In this document: one piece after another, positions 7,139 to 16,221 of the stretch | Numbering within the stretch: the first letter of the stretch is position 1 | Layout of the letters: each line of letters opens with the position of its first letter | DNA from: Rhizobium sp. TH135 | GTDB taxonomy: Bacteria; Pseudomonadota; Alphaproteobacteria; Rhizobiales; Rhizobiaceae | Assembly: GCF_002855515.1 (NCBI RefSeq) | Contig: NZ_PKRP01000006.1 | Location: 1-64,000, forward strand | Length of the DNA: 64,000 nt | Reading direction: 5' to 3' | The notes under the pieces: model-generated | What the model was told of the DNA's origin: nothing | Database searches by the model: none | What the model saw: the letters and a program-made list of their open reading frames with translations, nothing else | Program-made: the position numbers and the translations under genes

Positions 7139-9556
7139 TCAGTGAGCGACTGTTGCACCGGTTTCGTCGGTTCCATCGACTACGCCGATTGCCGGCGTTT
7201 CGACGGTTCCGTCCCATTCAATCGGTTCAGGCACGCGAACCAGAGCATGACGGATCACCTCGCCCATACGGGACACAGGGATGATCTCCATGTTGTTCTT
7301 CACGTTGTCCGGGATGTCTGCCAGATCCTTGGCGTTCTCTTCCGGGATCAGAACCTTCTTGATGCCACCACGAAGTGCTGCGAGCAGCTTTTCCTTGAGG
7401 CCACCGATCGGCAGGACGCGGCCGCGAAGCGTCACTTCACCGGTCATCGCGACATCCTTCGAGACCGGAATGCCGGTCATGATGGAGACGATGGCGGTTG
7501 CCATGGCGATACCGGCCGACGGACCGTCCTTCGGGGTTGCACCTTCCGGAACGTGAACGTGGATGTCCGACTTGTCGAAGCGCGGAGGCTCGATGCCGAA
7601 ATCAACGGCGCGCGCACGGACATAGGATGCCGCAGCGGATATCGATTCCTTCATCACTTCCTTCAGGTTGCCCGTCACCGTCATGCGGCCCTTGCCGGGC
7701 ATCATGACGCCTTCGATGGTCAGCAGCTCGCCGCCCACTTCCGTCCAGGCCAGACCCGTGACAACGCCCACCTGGTCTTCGCCCTCTGCTTCGCCGTGGC
7801 GGAAGCGCGGGACGCCCAGATATTCGTTGATGTTCTCACCGGTCACGGCAACCGAGGTTACCTTGCCCTTGATGATTTCGGTGACTGCCTTACGGGCGAG
7901 CTTCATCAGCTCACGTTCGAAGGAACGAACACCGGCTTCGCGGGTGTATTGCTGGATGATCGCCAGGATCGCCGAGTCGGCCACGGAGAATTCCTCCGGA
8001 CGCAGGGCGTGTTCCTTGATCGCCTTCGGCAGCAGGTGCCGCTTGGCAATCTCGAGCTTTTCATCCTCGGTGTAACCGGCAATACGGATGATCTCCATAC
8101 GGTCCATCAGCGGACCCGGGATGTTCAGCGTGTTGGCGGTCGTCACGAACATGACGTTCGACAGGTCATATTCCACTTCGAGATAGTGATCCATGAAGGT
8201 CGAGTTCTGTTCAGGATCCAGCACCTCGAGCAGAGCCGAAGACGGATCGCCACGGAAGTCCATGCCCATCTTGTCGATCTCGTCGAGCAGGAAGAGCGGG
8301 TTGGACTTCTTGGCCTTCTTCATCGACTGCACGATCTTGCCGGGCATGGAGCCGATATAGGTCCGGCGGTGACCGCGGATCTCGGCTTCGTCACGGACGC
8401 CACCGAGCGCCATGCGCACATATTCGCGACCGGTCGCCTTGGCGATCGACTTGGCGAGCGAGGTCTTGCCGACGCCCGGAGGACCAACGAGGCAGAGGAT
8501 CGGACCTTTAAGCTTCGTCGCACGCGCCTGAACGGCGAGATATTCGACGATGCGTTCCTTGACCTTGTCGAGACCGAAATGGTCTTCGTCGAGGGTCTTT
8601 TCTGCCGCGTTGAGGTCGATCTTGACCTTCGACTTCTTGCCCCAGGGAAGGCCCAGCAGCCAGTCGAGATAGTTGCGCACGACGGTGGCTTCCGCCGACA
8701 TCGGGCTCATGTGACGCAGCTTCTTCAGCTCGGCGTCGGCCTTTTCCTTGGCTTCCTTGGAAAGCTTGGTCTTGGCGATGCGCTCTTCCAGTTCGGCCAT
8801 CTCGTCACGGCCGTCTTCGCCGTCGCCGAGTTCCTTCTGGATCGCCTTCATCTGTTCGTTGAGGTAGTACTCGCGCTGGGTCTTCTCCATCTGGCGCTTG
8901 ACGCGCGAGCGGATACGCTTCTCGACCTGGAGAACCGAGATCTCGCCTTCCATGAAGCCGAGCGCCTTTTCAAGACGCGTCTTCACGCTCACCGTTTCCA
9001 GCATTTCCTGCTTTTCGGTGATCTTGATGGAGAGGTGCGAAGCGACCGTATCGGCAAGTTTCGAGTAGTCCTCGATCTGGCTTGCGGCGCCGACGACCTC
9101 GGGAGAGATCTTCTTGTTCAGCTTGACGTAGTTCTCGAACTCCGAGACCACCGAGCGAGACAGGGCCTCGATCTCGACGGCATCTTCATCCGGCTCTGCC
9201 AGGATGCGGGCCTTCGCCTCGTAATAATCTTCGCGGGCCGTATAGGCCTCGACCTTGGCGCGCGCGCGTCCTTCGATCAGCACCTTCACGGTGCCGTCGG
9301 GCAGCTTCAGGAGCTGGAGGACATTGGCGACGGTGCCGACTTCGTAGATGGCGTCCGGGGCCGGATCGTCATCACTGGCGTTGATCTGCGTGGCCAGCAT
9401 GATCTGCTTGTCGGAGCCCATCACCTCTTCCAGAGCGCGAATGGACTTCTCACGGCCGACGAACAGCGGAACGATCATGTGAGGAAACACCACGATGTCG
9501 CGCAGAGGCAGCACCGGATAGGTGTTCACCTCGTTTGCAGCTGACGTATTCGTCAT
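7139..9556 (-). CDS. lon: ATP-dependent protease Lon
   Basis: 805 residues from MTNTSAANEVNTYPVLPL, the usual Lon length; the longer frame upstream has no similarity. Domains in order: N-terminal substrate-recognition LON domain (about 10-205), coiled linker, AAA+ module with Walker A GPPGVGKTS and Walker B FLLDEIDK, then the C-terminal serine protease with the catalytic Ser in DGPSAGIAMATA and the Lys in GIPVSKDVAMTGE. Homohexameric cytosolic protease that degrades misfolded and regulatory proteins; in rhizobia it also affects polysaccharide production. An RpoH-like promoter lies about 80 bp upstream, consistent with heat-shock control. Neighbours clpX and clpP form a proteostasis block on the same strand. 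Confidence 0.98.
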   Translation of the reverse strand: MTNTSAANEVNTYPVLPLRDIVVFPHMIVPLFVGREKSIRALEEVMGSDKQIMLATQINASDDDPAPDAIYEVGTVANVLQLLKLPDGTVKVLIEGRARAKVEAYTAREDYYEAKARILAEPDEDAVEIEALSRSVVSEFENYVKLNKKISPEVVGAASQIEDYSKLADTVASHLSIKITEKQEMLETVSVKTRLEKALGFMEGEISVLQVEKRIRSRVKRQMEKTQREYYLNEQMKAIQKELGDGEDGRDEMAELEERIAKTKLSKEAKEKADAELKKLRHMSPMSAEATVVRNYLDWLLGLPWGKKSKVKIDLNAAEKTLDEDHFGLDKVKERIVEYLAVQARATKLKGPILCLVGPPGVGKTSLAKSIAKATGREYVRMALGGVRDEAEIRGHRRTYIGSMPGKIVQSMKKAKKSNPLFLLDEIDKMGMDFRGDPSSALLEVLDPEQNSTFMDHYLEVEYDLSNVMFVTTANTLNIPGPLMDRMEIIRIAGYTEDEKLEIAKRHLLPKAIKEHALRPEEFSVADSAILAIIQQYTREAGVRSFERELMKLARKAVTEIIKGKVTSVAVTGENINEYLGVPRFRHGEAEGEDQVGVVTGLAWTEVGGELLTIEGVMMPGKGRMTVTGNLKEVMKESISAAASYVRARAVDFGIEPPRFDKSDIHVHVPEGATPKDGPSAGIAMATAIVSIMTGIPVSKDVAMTGEVTLRGRVLPIGGLKEKLLAALRGGIKKVLIPEENAKDLADIPDNVKNNMEIIPVSRMGEVIRHALVRVPEPIEWDGTVETPAIGVVDGTDETGATVAH

Positions 9557-9641
9557 TTCACTTCCTTTCAAACGTCCCGGGGAAACCGGGACTCCATGCC
9601 GACCCAGAAGAGGCGTCAGGCATATTTTTAGATCCTCCAAC

Positions 9642-9670
9642 AAGTGGAGTGGCGTTCCCGCCAATTCAAG
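9642..9670 (-). promoter_or_regulatory. Candidate RpoH (heat-shock) promoter for lon
   Basis: Minus strand: CTTGAA, 17 bp, CCACTT. The -35 is identical to the sigma-32 consensus and the -10 is a close match to the alphaproteobacterial CC-rich form. Transcription would begin near 9635, giving a leader of about 80 nt to the lon ATG. Confidence 0.65.
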
Positions 9671-9967
9671 CCTGCTGCCCGTGCCCAACCCGAATCTGTG
9701 ACATCAGCATGACAGACCCTGCCCGCTTTCACACTACATTGCGGACCTGATGCGAACCATGCGCGTCACTTCGTCGCCTGAAAGGCAGCCGGTCGTCGCA
9801 TGGATGATCGGGGACGCGGATACGCGGGTAACGGCGACGCAGAACTCAAGCGTTCACTCACCCCTGTTCTAGCCCAATCGACGGGCCTGACAACAGCGGA
9901 ATACCGTAAATGGACAAGGGCTCCGGAGATAACCACAGGCAGCACCAAAAAAAGATCGCCTGAAACG

Positions 9968-9996
9968 GAAAAGCCCGCCACAAGGGCGGGCTTTTC
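9968..9996 (-). terminator. clpX terminator
   Basis: AAAAGCCCGCC-ACAA-GGGCGGGCTTTT, a 7-bp GC stem extended by A/T pairs, 20 bp past the clpX stop. Confidence 0.88.
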
Positions 9997-10017
9997 GCTG
10001 CAATTGATCCGAACCGA

Positions 10018-11295
10018 TCAGGCGGAGGCGTTGGCCTTCTCTTCCTGGCGATCGGCATAGATGTAGAGCGGGCGGGAATTGCCGTTCACGACATCGTCGG
10101 AGATGACGACTTCGCGAACGCCTTCCAGTTCCGGCAGTTCGAACATCGTGTCGAGCAGGATCTTTTCCATGATCGAGCGAAGACCACGGGCGCCGGTCTT
10201 GCGGGTGATCGCCTTGCGGGCGATCTCGCGAAGTGCGTCCTCGTGGAACGTCAGTTCCACGTCTTCCATCTCGAACAGGCGCTGGTACTGCTTGACGAGC
10301 GCGTTCTTCGGCTCGGACAGGATCTGGATCAGGGCGTCCTCATCGAGATCCTCGAGCGTTGCCAGAACCGGCAGACGACCGATGAATTCCGGGATGAGGC
10401 CGAACTTGACCAGATCTTCCGGCTCCAGTTCGCGCAGGACTTCGCCAACGCGACGATCGTCTTCCGCCTTCACCGTTGCGCCAAAACCGATGGAGGTCTT
10501 TTCGCCACGGGCAGAGATGATCTTGTCGAGGCCGGCAAAGGCGCCGCCGCAGATGAACAGGATGTTGGTCGTATCCACCTGCAGGAATTCCTGCTGCGGA
10601 TGCTTGCGGCCACCCTGCGGAGGTACGGAGGCAACCGTACCTTCCATGATCTTCAGAAGCGCCTGCTGAACGCCCTCGCCCGACACGTCGCGGGTAATCG
10701 AAGGGTTGTCCGACTTGCGGGAAATCTTGTCGACTTCGTCGATGTAGACGATGCCGCGCTGGGCGCGCTCGACATTGTAATCCGCAGACTGAAGCAGCTT
10801 CAGGATGATGTTCTCGACGTCTTCACCGACATAACCGGCTTCGGTCAGGGTGGTGGCATCCGCCATGGTGAAGGGCACGTCGATGATGCGGGCCAGCGTC
10901 TGGGCAAGATAGGTCTTGCCGCAGCCGGTCGGGCCGACGAGCATGATGTTCGACTTCGCCAGTTCGACGTCACCGCCCTTGGAGGCGTGCGAGAGGCGCT
11001 TGTAGTGGTTGTGCACGGCCACAGACAGGATCTTCTTCGCCTGCTTCTGACCGATCACGTATTCGTCGAGGATCTTGATGATGTCCTGCGGCGTGGGAAC
11101 GCCGTCGCGGGACTTGACCATCGAAGACTTGTTCTCTTCGCGGATGATGTCCATGCAGAGTTCGACGCATTCATCGCAGATGAACACAGTCGGTCCGGCA
11201 ATCAGCTTGCGGACCTCGTGCTGGCTCTTGCCGCAGAAGGAACAATAAAGGGTATTCTTGGAGTCACCGCCGTTGCTTCCGCTGACTTTGCTCAT
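10018..11295 (-). CDS. clpX: ATP-dependent Clp protease ATP-binding subunit ClpX
   Basis: 425 residues, normal length. The N-terminal zinc-binding domain has C18-x2-C21 and C40-x2-C43 ([18 protein letters not shown]). The AAA+ unit follows with Walker [10 protein letters not shown], Walker [11 protein letters not shown], the pore loop GYVGEDVE, and the ClpP-binding IGF loop (TSIGFGATV). It unfolds tagged substrates and feeds them to ClpP. GGAAGGA precedes the ATG. It lies 288 bp downstream of clpP on the same strand; an inverted repeat between them suggests partial uncoupling. Confidence 0.98.
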   Translation of the reverse strand: MSKVSGSNGGDSKNTLYCSFCGKSQHEVRKLIAGPTVFICDECVELCMDIIREENKSSMVKSRDGVPTPQDIIKILDEYVIGQKQAKKILSVAVHNHYKRLSHASKGGDVELAKSNIMLVGPTGCGKTYLAQTLARIIDVPFTMADATTLTEAGYVGEDVENIILKLLQSADYNVERAQRGIVYIDEVDKISRKSDNPSITRDVSGEGVQQALLKIMEGTVASVPPQGGRKHPQQEFLQVDTTNILFICGGAFAGLDKIISARGEKTSIGFGATVKAEDDRRVGEVLRELEPEDLVKFGLIPEFIGRLPVLATLEDLDEDALIQILSEPKNALVKQYQRLFEMEDVELTFHEDALREIARKAITRKTGARGLRSIMEKILLDTMFELPELEGVREVVISDDVVNGNSRPLYIYADRQEEKANASA

Positions 11296-11544
11296 GTCTT
11301 TATCCTTCCAGCACGCCGCGCCACCGCAGTCACGGCAGGGCGGTCACTCACACTGTCCGGTTCCCTCCGCCGCCGTTGGGGGGAACCTCTTCCGATCCGG
11401 AGCTACTAGCCGATCCGACCTTGTCGGAGCGGCGGCAACGAAAACTCCCAGTCTCGGCAGACTATGTCACAAAGATTCAACATAGCCTTAATCTTACTAT
11501 TAGCGCTTTTGCGCCGACTTTAAACCCCGCCTGCCATCACGTCT

Positions 11545-11568
11545 GCCGGCATCGACCCGATGCCGGCG
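11545..11568. repeat. Perfect inverted repeat between clpP and clpX
   Basis: GCCGGCATCG-ACCC-style hairpin: 10-bp arms GCCGGCATCG / CGATGCCGGC around a 3-base loop, just past the clpP stop. There is no U-tract on the minus strand, so it is not a textbook intrinsic terminator. It may act as a pause, an mRNA 3'-end stabiliser or a weak terminator. Confidence 0.6.
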
Positions 11569-11583
11569 TCTGGCTTGCGTGGA

Positions 11584-12219
11584 TCAGGCCGACGGCGCAA
11601 CGCCTTCCATTTCGGCACGCGAGGTCAGGATGCGGTCGATGATACCCCAGTCCTTGGCTTCGCTCGATTCCATGAAGTGGTCACGATCAAGCGTGTTCTC
11701 GACTTCGTCATAGGTCTTGCCGGTGTGCTTGACATAGACCTCGTTCAGGCGACGCTTCATCTTAATAATGTCACGAGCATGGCGCTCGATGTCGGATGCC
11801 TGGCCCTGGAAGCCGCCCGAGGGCTGGTGAACCATGATGCGGGAGTTCGGCGTTGCGAAGCGCATGCCCTTTTCGCCAGCGGCGAGCAGCAGCGAGCCCA
11901 TGGACGCGGCCTGACCGATGCAGAGCGTCGATACAGCCGGACGGATGAACTGCATCGTGTCGTAGATCGCCATGCCGGAGGTGACGACACCGCCCGGCGA
12001 ATTGATGTAGATGGCGATTTCCTTCTTCGGGTTCTCGGCTTCGAGGAAGAGAAGCTGGGCGCAGACGAGCGACGCCATCGTGTCTTCGACCGGCCCCGTC
12101 AGGAAGATGATCCGCTCCTTCAGCAGTCGAGAAAAGATGTCGTAGGAGCGCTCGCCACGGTTGGTCTGCTCGACGACCATCGGCACCAGAGCGAGAGCGG
12201 TATCAACGGGATTTCTCAT
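11584..12219 (-). CDS. clpP: ATP-dependent Clp protease proteolytic subunit ClpP
   Basis: 211 residues from [20 protein letters not shown]. The catalytic serine is Ser106 in [11 protein letters not shown] and the catalytic His131 is in MVHQPSGG; the aspartate lies in the TLDRDHFM stretch. The family signature [19 protein letters not shown] is present. It forms the double-heptamer serine peptidase used by ClpX and ClpA. The upstream codons in frame ([10 protein letters not shown]) lack similarity and are left out. A CTTGAA/TCTATGT promoter candidate lies about 70-100 bp upstream on this strand. Confidence 0.97.
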   Translation of the reverse strand: MRNPVDTALALVPMVVEQTNRGERSYDIFSRLLKERIIFLTGPVEDTMASLVCAQLLFLEAENPKKEIAIYINSPGGVVTSGMAIYDTMQFIRPAVSTLCIGQAASMGSLLLAAGEKGMRFATPNSRIMVHQPSGGFQGQASDIERHARDIIKMKRRLNEVYVKHTGKTYDEVENTLDRDHFMESSEAKDWGIIDRILTSRAEMEGVAPSA

Positions 12220-12577
12220 GTCGGTCCTTTTTAAGCCTCTCCCCGGCACATCCGGTGGCGGGAATCACGTAATCTTTGTCAATCCCTACATAGAGTGTCC
12301 GCACCCCGACATTCAAGACATGAGGACCGGATATCCTTAATGGTCGGATTGCGCTCAGCACTGCAGATCCTCAGTTTCCGGCCACGCACCTGCACTACGA
12401 GAGGGATCGCGTCGCATCGATGCACAAGAAAAGTCTAACATGGTGAAATTTCGGTAACTCCGCGAACGGCGCAGTTCGAATAACCCACCAAATCCTGCAG
12501 GTTTTCATAGTGACTGTTTAACCGGCATGGGCCATTCTGGTGCGATAGTCTACCGAAATCATTTCAGGAACTGCATC
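12220..12577. other. Divergent intergenic region clpP / GGDEF gene
   Basis: About 358 bp holding the clpP leader and promoter on the left and the promoter for the GGDEF gene on the right. The 12340-12530 stretch has no gene I can support. Confidence 0.5.
12286..12317 (-). promoter_or_regulatory. Candidate clpP promoter
   Basis: Minus strand CTTGAA, 17 bp, TCTATGT. It may be read as a sigma-70 site (TTGAAT, 18 bp, TATGTA) or as an RpoH-like site with a perfect -35 and an imperfect -10. Either would suit clpP. Confidence 0.4.
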
Positions 12578-13834
12578 GTGATCGACGTGAAGACCGCGTT
12601 CTTGCTGTGGGTCGTCCAGACCAGCACGTTCGCAATTCTGCTTATGGCCATCTGGCTGCACGCGCGGGATCACAAGTATTTCCTGTGGTTCGGTATCGGC
12701 TTCCTCATCCACGCCAGCGGCCTTGGACTCGTTGGTCTTCGCGGCCAAATCCCGGATTTCATCTCGATCCAGGTCGCCAATACCATCTCGCTTCTGGCCT
12801 TCGGCTTCTGGGCGAAGGGGCTTTCGACGCTCGACCAACGCCGGATCCCGCTGCTTGCCTGGGCACCGACGCTGGTGTGGTTTCTCGGCAATCTCGTGCC
12901 CTTCATCCGCGCCGACTTCGCGCTTCGGGTTTCGCTTTACAATGTCGCGGCGACCCTCGGCTTTGCGATACTCGCCTTCATCGCCGCGCGGGCCAGCTTC
13001 AGTTCCGGTCGCTACCGCGCCTTCCTGACGATGAACTGGGTGACCCAGGCGGTTGCCTGCGGGGGCTTCGCCGTCTTTGTCGTCTTCCGCCGTCCGACCA
13101 GTTTCGCCGATAACTTCGTCGGCGTGTGGATGGGAACGATCGCTCTGATCGGCTTCATCACGTCAGTCGTCATCCTTGCGAAGATCATGATGGACCGGTC
13201 GCAGGAGCAGCTGCAGGCACTCGTGCGCACCGACCCGCTCACGGGCGTGCTGAACAGGCGCGGATTTTCCGAAGCCTATCAGGGACTGGTGGAGAGCTCC
13301 CCCCTCGATACGCTCGGGGTCCTGGTTTTCGACCTCGATCACTTCAAGCAGATCAACGACCGGCATGGGCACACGACCGGGGACAGGGTGCTGCAGGAAT
13401 TTGCCGATGTCTGCCTGTCGCTGCTTCCACAACGGGCGGTCTTTGCGCGCACCGGCGGCGAGGAATTTGCAGCCGTGCTGGCGATCTCAGAGCCACGGGA
13501 TGCGGCGCTGTTTGCCGAAACCGTGCGGCTTGCGCTTGCCGACCGCAGCATTCCGACCGGTGAAGAGCCGATCTCGGTGACCACCAGCGTCGGCATCTCG
13601 ATCAGCCCGCTTCGCACGGCCAATCTGGATCATCTCCTGTCGGAGGCGGATCTCGCGCTTTACACGGCGAAGGCACAGGGGCGAAACCGCACCTCGGTTC
13701 GCGCCGGCAACCGGATCGTGACCGTTCCGCCATCCCGCGAAGAGCGCCCCCTCGACGACGTCGACCGCCAGGCCGACCGGCAGGTGGCCATTCTCAATCG
13801 CATCTCCGCCGTTGCCCACAAGCTGGACGACTGA
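12578..13834 (+). CDS. Membrane-bound diguanylate cyclase (GGDEF)
   Basis: 418 residues from a GTG at 12578 (reads VIDVKTAFLLW), chosen because AGGAA sits seven bases upstream; the frame also opens at 12527. Six or seven hydrophobic segments occupy residues 5-205, an integral membrane sensor of MHYT-unlike type. The GGDEF domain (215-380) has RTDPLTGVLNRR, FDLDHFKQINDRHGH and the active-site GGEEF at 293-297, so cyclic di-GMP synthesis from two GTP is expected. The RxxD inhibitory site five residues before GGEEF is missing, suggesting no product inhibition by that route. The signal sensed is unknown. It is followed after 51 bp by a P450 gene on the same strand. Confidence 0.9.
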   Translation: MIDVKTAFLLWVVQTSTFAILLMAIWLHARDHKYFLWFGIGFLIHASGLGLVGLRGQIPDFISIQVANTISLLAFGFWAKGLSTLDQRRIPLLAWAPTLVWFLGNLVPFIRADFALRVSLYNVAATLGFAILAFIAARASFSSGRYRAFLTMNWVTQAVACGGFAVFVVFRRPTSFADNFVGVWMGTIALIGFITSVVILAKIMMDRSQEQLQALVRTDPLTGVLNRRGFSEAYQGLVESSPLDTLGVLVFDLDHFKQINDRHGHTTGDRVLQEFADVCLSLLPQRAVFARTGGEEFAAVLAISEPRDAALFAETVRLALADRSIPTGEEPISVTTSVGISISPLRTANLDHLLSEADLALYTAKAQGRNRTSVRAGNRIVTVPPSREERPLDDVDRQADRQVAILNRISAVAHKLDD

Positions 13835-13885
13835 GCGCCGCCCCTTCCCCTTGCGTGACGGACTGCAAAGACTAAACAGGACAGC

Positions 13886-15130
13886 ATGACACAGACCTCG
13901 TTCCTCTCCATCGATCCGGCCACCCGCCGGGTTTCGCTCGACGCTCGTGATCCCGCCTTCTATGGCGATCCGAACCGCACTTACGCGGCGCTCCATGCGC
14001 AATGTCCGACCTTCTACTGGGAGGAGCAGAAGCAGTGGTTCTTCACCGGCTATGACCATGTGAATGCGCTGCTGCGCGATCGCCGCTTCGGCCGGCAGAT
14101 CCTGCATATTGCGACGCGCGAGGAGCTGGGCATGCCAGAACCCGCCGAGCACACCCGGCATTTCGACAAGGCCGAGGAGCATTCGCTGCTCGAAATCGAG
14201 CCGCCGGAGCACACGCGGCTGCGGACCCTCGTCAACCGCGCCTTTGTCTCCCGCCACGTGGAGAAGATGACCCCGGAGATCGAGGCGCTTGCCAACCGGC
14301 TGATCGACGATTTCGAGAAAGATGGCAGGACAGAGCTTCTGGCCAGCTTTGCCGACATCATTCCGGTGACGATGATCGCACGGATGATCGGCATCCCCGA
14401 GGACATGGGCCCGCAGCTCCTGAAATGGAGCCACGATTATGTCGGCATGTACATGTTCAAGCGGACCCGCGCCGACGAGGAGGCAGCTGATCGCTCTGCC
14501 AAGGAGTTCGCGGACTATGTGCGCGAGGTGATCGCTGAGAGACGCGCCGAGCCGCGCGACGATCTGCTCAGCCACATGATCCACACGGAGCACAAGGGGC
14601 AGTTCCTCACCGAGGACGAGCTGATCTCGACGACGATCGTGCTGCTCAATGCCGGCCACGAGGCGACCGTGCACCAGATCGGCAATTCGGTGCGGGTGAT
14701 CCTCGAAAGCGGGATTGATCCCGCAACGCTGTTCACCGACGAGAAGACGACGGAGCGGACTGTCGAGGAGACGCTTCGGATCTGCGCGCCGGTGCATATC
14801 TTCCAGCGCTGGTGCCTGGAGCCTTGCGAAATCGACGGCGTGTCCTTCAAGCGTGGCGACAAGGTGAGCCTGATCCTCGCTGCCGCCAATCTCGATCCGC
14901 AGAAATTTCCGGACCCGCTGACATTCAAGCCGGGTCGCGATGAAGGGGCCAATCTCTCTTTTGGCGCCGGCATTCATTTCTGCATCGGCGCGCCACTCGC
15001 GCGTCTCGAACTCAACATCGTGCTGCCGCTGCTTTTCAAGCGCTTGCCGGGGTTGAAGATCGCCGAGACGCCCACGGTCAAGGACGTCTATCATTTCCAC
15101 GGCCTGGAGCAGCTCGACCTCACCTGGTGA
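13886..15130 (+). CDS. Cytochrome P450
   Basis: 414 residues, the length of soluble bacterial class I P450s. The heme-ligand loop FGAGIHFCIG is at 359-368 with thiolate Cys366. The K-helix EETLR supplies ExxR, and the I-helix carries NAGHEATVHQIGN (AGxEAT, with the oxygen-activating acidic residue and threonine). It is a cytosolic monooxygenase that needs a ferredoxin and reductase, neither encoded nearby. Substrate unknown. It lies 51 bp after the GGDEF gene; its 3' end overlaps the convergent WYL regulator by 11 bp. Confidence 0.95.
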   Translation: MTQTSFLSIDPATRRVSLDARDPAFYGDPNRTYAALHAQCPTFYWEEQKQWFFTGYDHVNALLRDRRFGRQILHIATREELGMPEPAEHTRHFDKAEEHSLLEIEPPEHTRLRTLVNRAFVSRHVEKMTPEIEALANRLIDDFEKDGRTELLASFADIIPVTMIARMIGIPEDMGPQLLKWSHDYVGMYMFKRTRADEEAADRSAKEFADYVREVIAERRAEPRDDLLSHMIHTEHKGQFLTEDELISTTIVLLNAGHEATVHQIGNSVRVILESGIDPATLFTDEKTTERTVEETLRICAPVHIFQRWCLEPCEIDGVSFKRGDKVSLILAAANLDPQKFPDPLTFKPGRDEGANLSFGAGIHFCIGAPLARLELNIVLPLLFKRLPGLKIAETPTVKDVYHFHGLEQLDLTW

Positions 15131-16106
15131 GGTCGGCTGCATCGGCGTAGCGGGCCGTCAGAGCTTCGACGGCCTGACGCATGGCGAGACGCAGGTCTGG
15201 CGGGTCGAGGACCTCGGCTTCCGTTCCAAGCTTCAGCATTTCCGAAACGGCCATGCGCTCATGTGCCACGGGGAGCCGAACCATGCGCCAGCCGCGCTCA
15301 TCGGGTTCGCCGATAAATTCGAGGTTGGCGCGGACGTAAGGCGGCGCCATGTGCTCGATTTCTTTCAGGCCCCAAGGTGAGAGGCGGATCACTGCCCAGT
15401 TTGGGTAGAGTTCCAGTTCAAGCCGACGCGTGTTTTCGTTCCAGTATTCAGCGAGATCGAAGTCCCTCGGCCAGTCGAAGCGCTCTTCGGTGACGATCAG
15501 GTCCAACACTCGTGAGATGCGATAGGTACGCGGTGTGTCGTCGACCCGGGCCACGAGATACCAGGCGCCGCCTTTCATCACGATGCCGAGCGGTTCGGCG
15601 ACGCGGTTCTTCTCCGCCTTCCAGGAGCGATAGCGCATGCGGATGCGCTTGGAATTCCAGACCGCATCCGCAATCGCTTGTAGGTAGACGGGCTGCTCAC
15701 CCTCGGCGAGCCAGGCGGGCGCATCGAGATGAAACTTCGACTGCATGCGCCGCGCGCTTTCACGCAGATCCTCCGGCAAGGCGGCGGTGAGCTTTTTCTG
15801 GGCGCCGGCCATCAGCGAGCCGAGGCCAAGATCGGCAGCGGCACCGGGGATACCGGAGAGGAACATGGCCTCCGCCTCTGCAGGGGTGAGGCCGTTCAGA
15901 CGGACGCGGTACCCGTCCAGCAGGCGGTAGCCACCGTCGGAGCCGCGTTCGCTGTAAACAGCGATGCCGGACAGCGAGAGCGCATCGATATCGCGGTAGA
16001 TGGTGCGCACCGAGACGTCGTTTTCCTCGGCCAAAGCCTCGGCGGTCACCAGCCCCTTCGCTTGTAAGGTCGTCAGTATGTTGATGAGCCGGCTCGCCCG
16101 CATCAA
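15120..16106 (-). CDS. HTH-WYL (YafY/DeoR-like) transcriptional regulator
   Basis: 328 residues. The N-terminus (MMRASRLINILTTLQ...GLVTAEALAEENDVSVRTIYRDIDALS) is an HTH_11-type winged helix. The middle contains the WYL fold (GAWYLVARVDDTPRTYRISRVLDL) and the C-terminus the WCX extension. WYL regulators bind small ligands or single-stranded nucleic acid and repress or activate neighbours. The gene is divergent from a glutathione S-transferase gene, with an imperfect palindrome between them that is a candidate operator, so GST control and autoregulation are the simplest inference. It overlaps the P450 gene end by 11 bp in convergent orientation. Confidence 0.9.
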   Translation of the reverse strand: MMRASRLINILTTLQAKGLVTAEALAEENDVSVRTIYRDIDALSLSGIAVYSERGSDGGYRLLDGYRVRLNGLTPAEAEAMFLSGIPGAAADLGLGSLMAGAQKKLTAALPEDLRESARRMQSKFHLDAPAWLAEGEQPVYLQAIADAVWNSKRIRMRYRSWKAEKNRVAEPLGIVMKGGAWYLVARVDDTPRTYRISRVLDLIVTEERFDWPRDFDLAEYWNENTRRLELELYPNWAVIRLSPWGLKEIEHMAPPYVRANLEFIGEPDERGWRMVRLPVAHERMAVSEMLKLGTEAEVLDPPDLRLAMRQAVEALTARYADAADLTR

Positions 16107-16138
16107 GAAATCCTTGTTTGGGCAAGTATGCTAAACCA

Positions 16139-16159
16139 ACCTGACATAATCTGACAGGT
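16139..16159. promoter_or_regulatory. Candidate operator between WYL regulator and GST
   Basis: ACCTGACATAATCTGACAGGT-type 21-bp imperfect palindrome (16 of 21 positions symmetric) that also contains the direct repeat CTGACA spaced by 4 bp. It lies between the two divergent starts (16106 and 16222). Operator function is inferred from position and symmetry. Confidence 0.5.
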
Positions 16160-16221
16160 ATGCCGGCGCATTCTCCTTTCAACGCCTCGCTGGCGTGGTG
16201 CATTCCAAAGGGAGACACACG

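Larger units (their letters stand above)
9557..10017. other. Intergenic region between clpX and lon
   Basis: About 460 bp. It contains the lon leader and RpoH-like promoter on the left and the clpX terminator on the right. A partial Pho-box-like repeat at 9698-9715 is noted but not accepted. The middle (about 9720-9960) has no gene I can support on either strand. Confidence 0.6.

Noticed and set aside
7112..9544. An 810-codon open frame antisense to lon
   Set aside because: It is an antisense shadow. Lon is unmistakable on the other strand, and the shadow protein is His/Asp/Arg-rich low-similarity sequence typical of GC-rich antisense frames.
9698..9715. Pho-box-like repeat CTGTCAT-GCTG-ATGTCAC upstream of lon
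   Set aside because: The second repeat matches only five of seven positions and the site lies upstream of a good RpoH promoter; too weak to call beside the perfect box at 5277.
13487..15142. A 551-codon open frame antisense to the P450 and GGDEF genes
   Set aside because: It spans parts of two clear genes on the opposite strand and has no recognisable motif or ribosome binding site.
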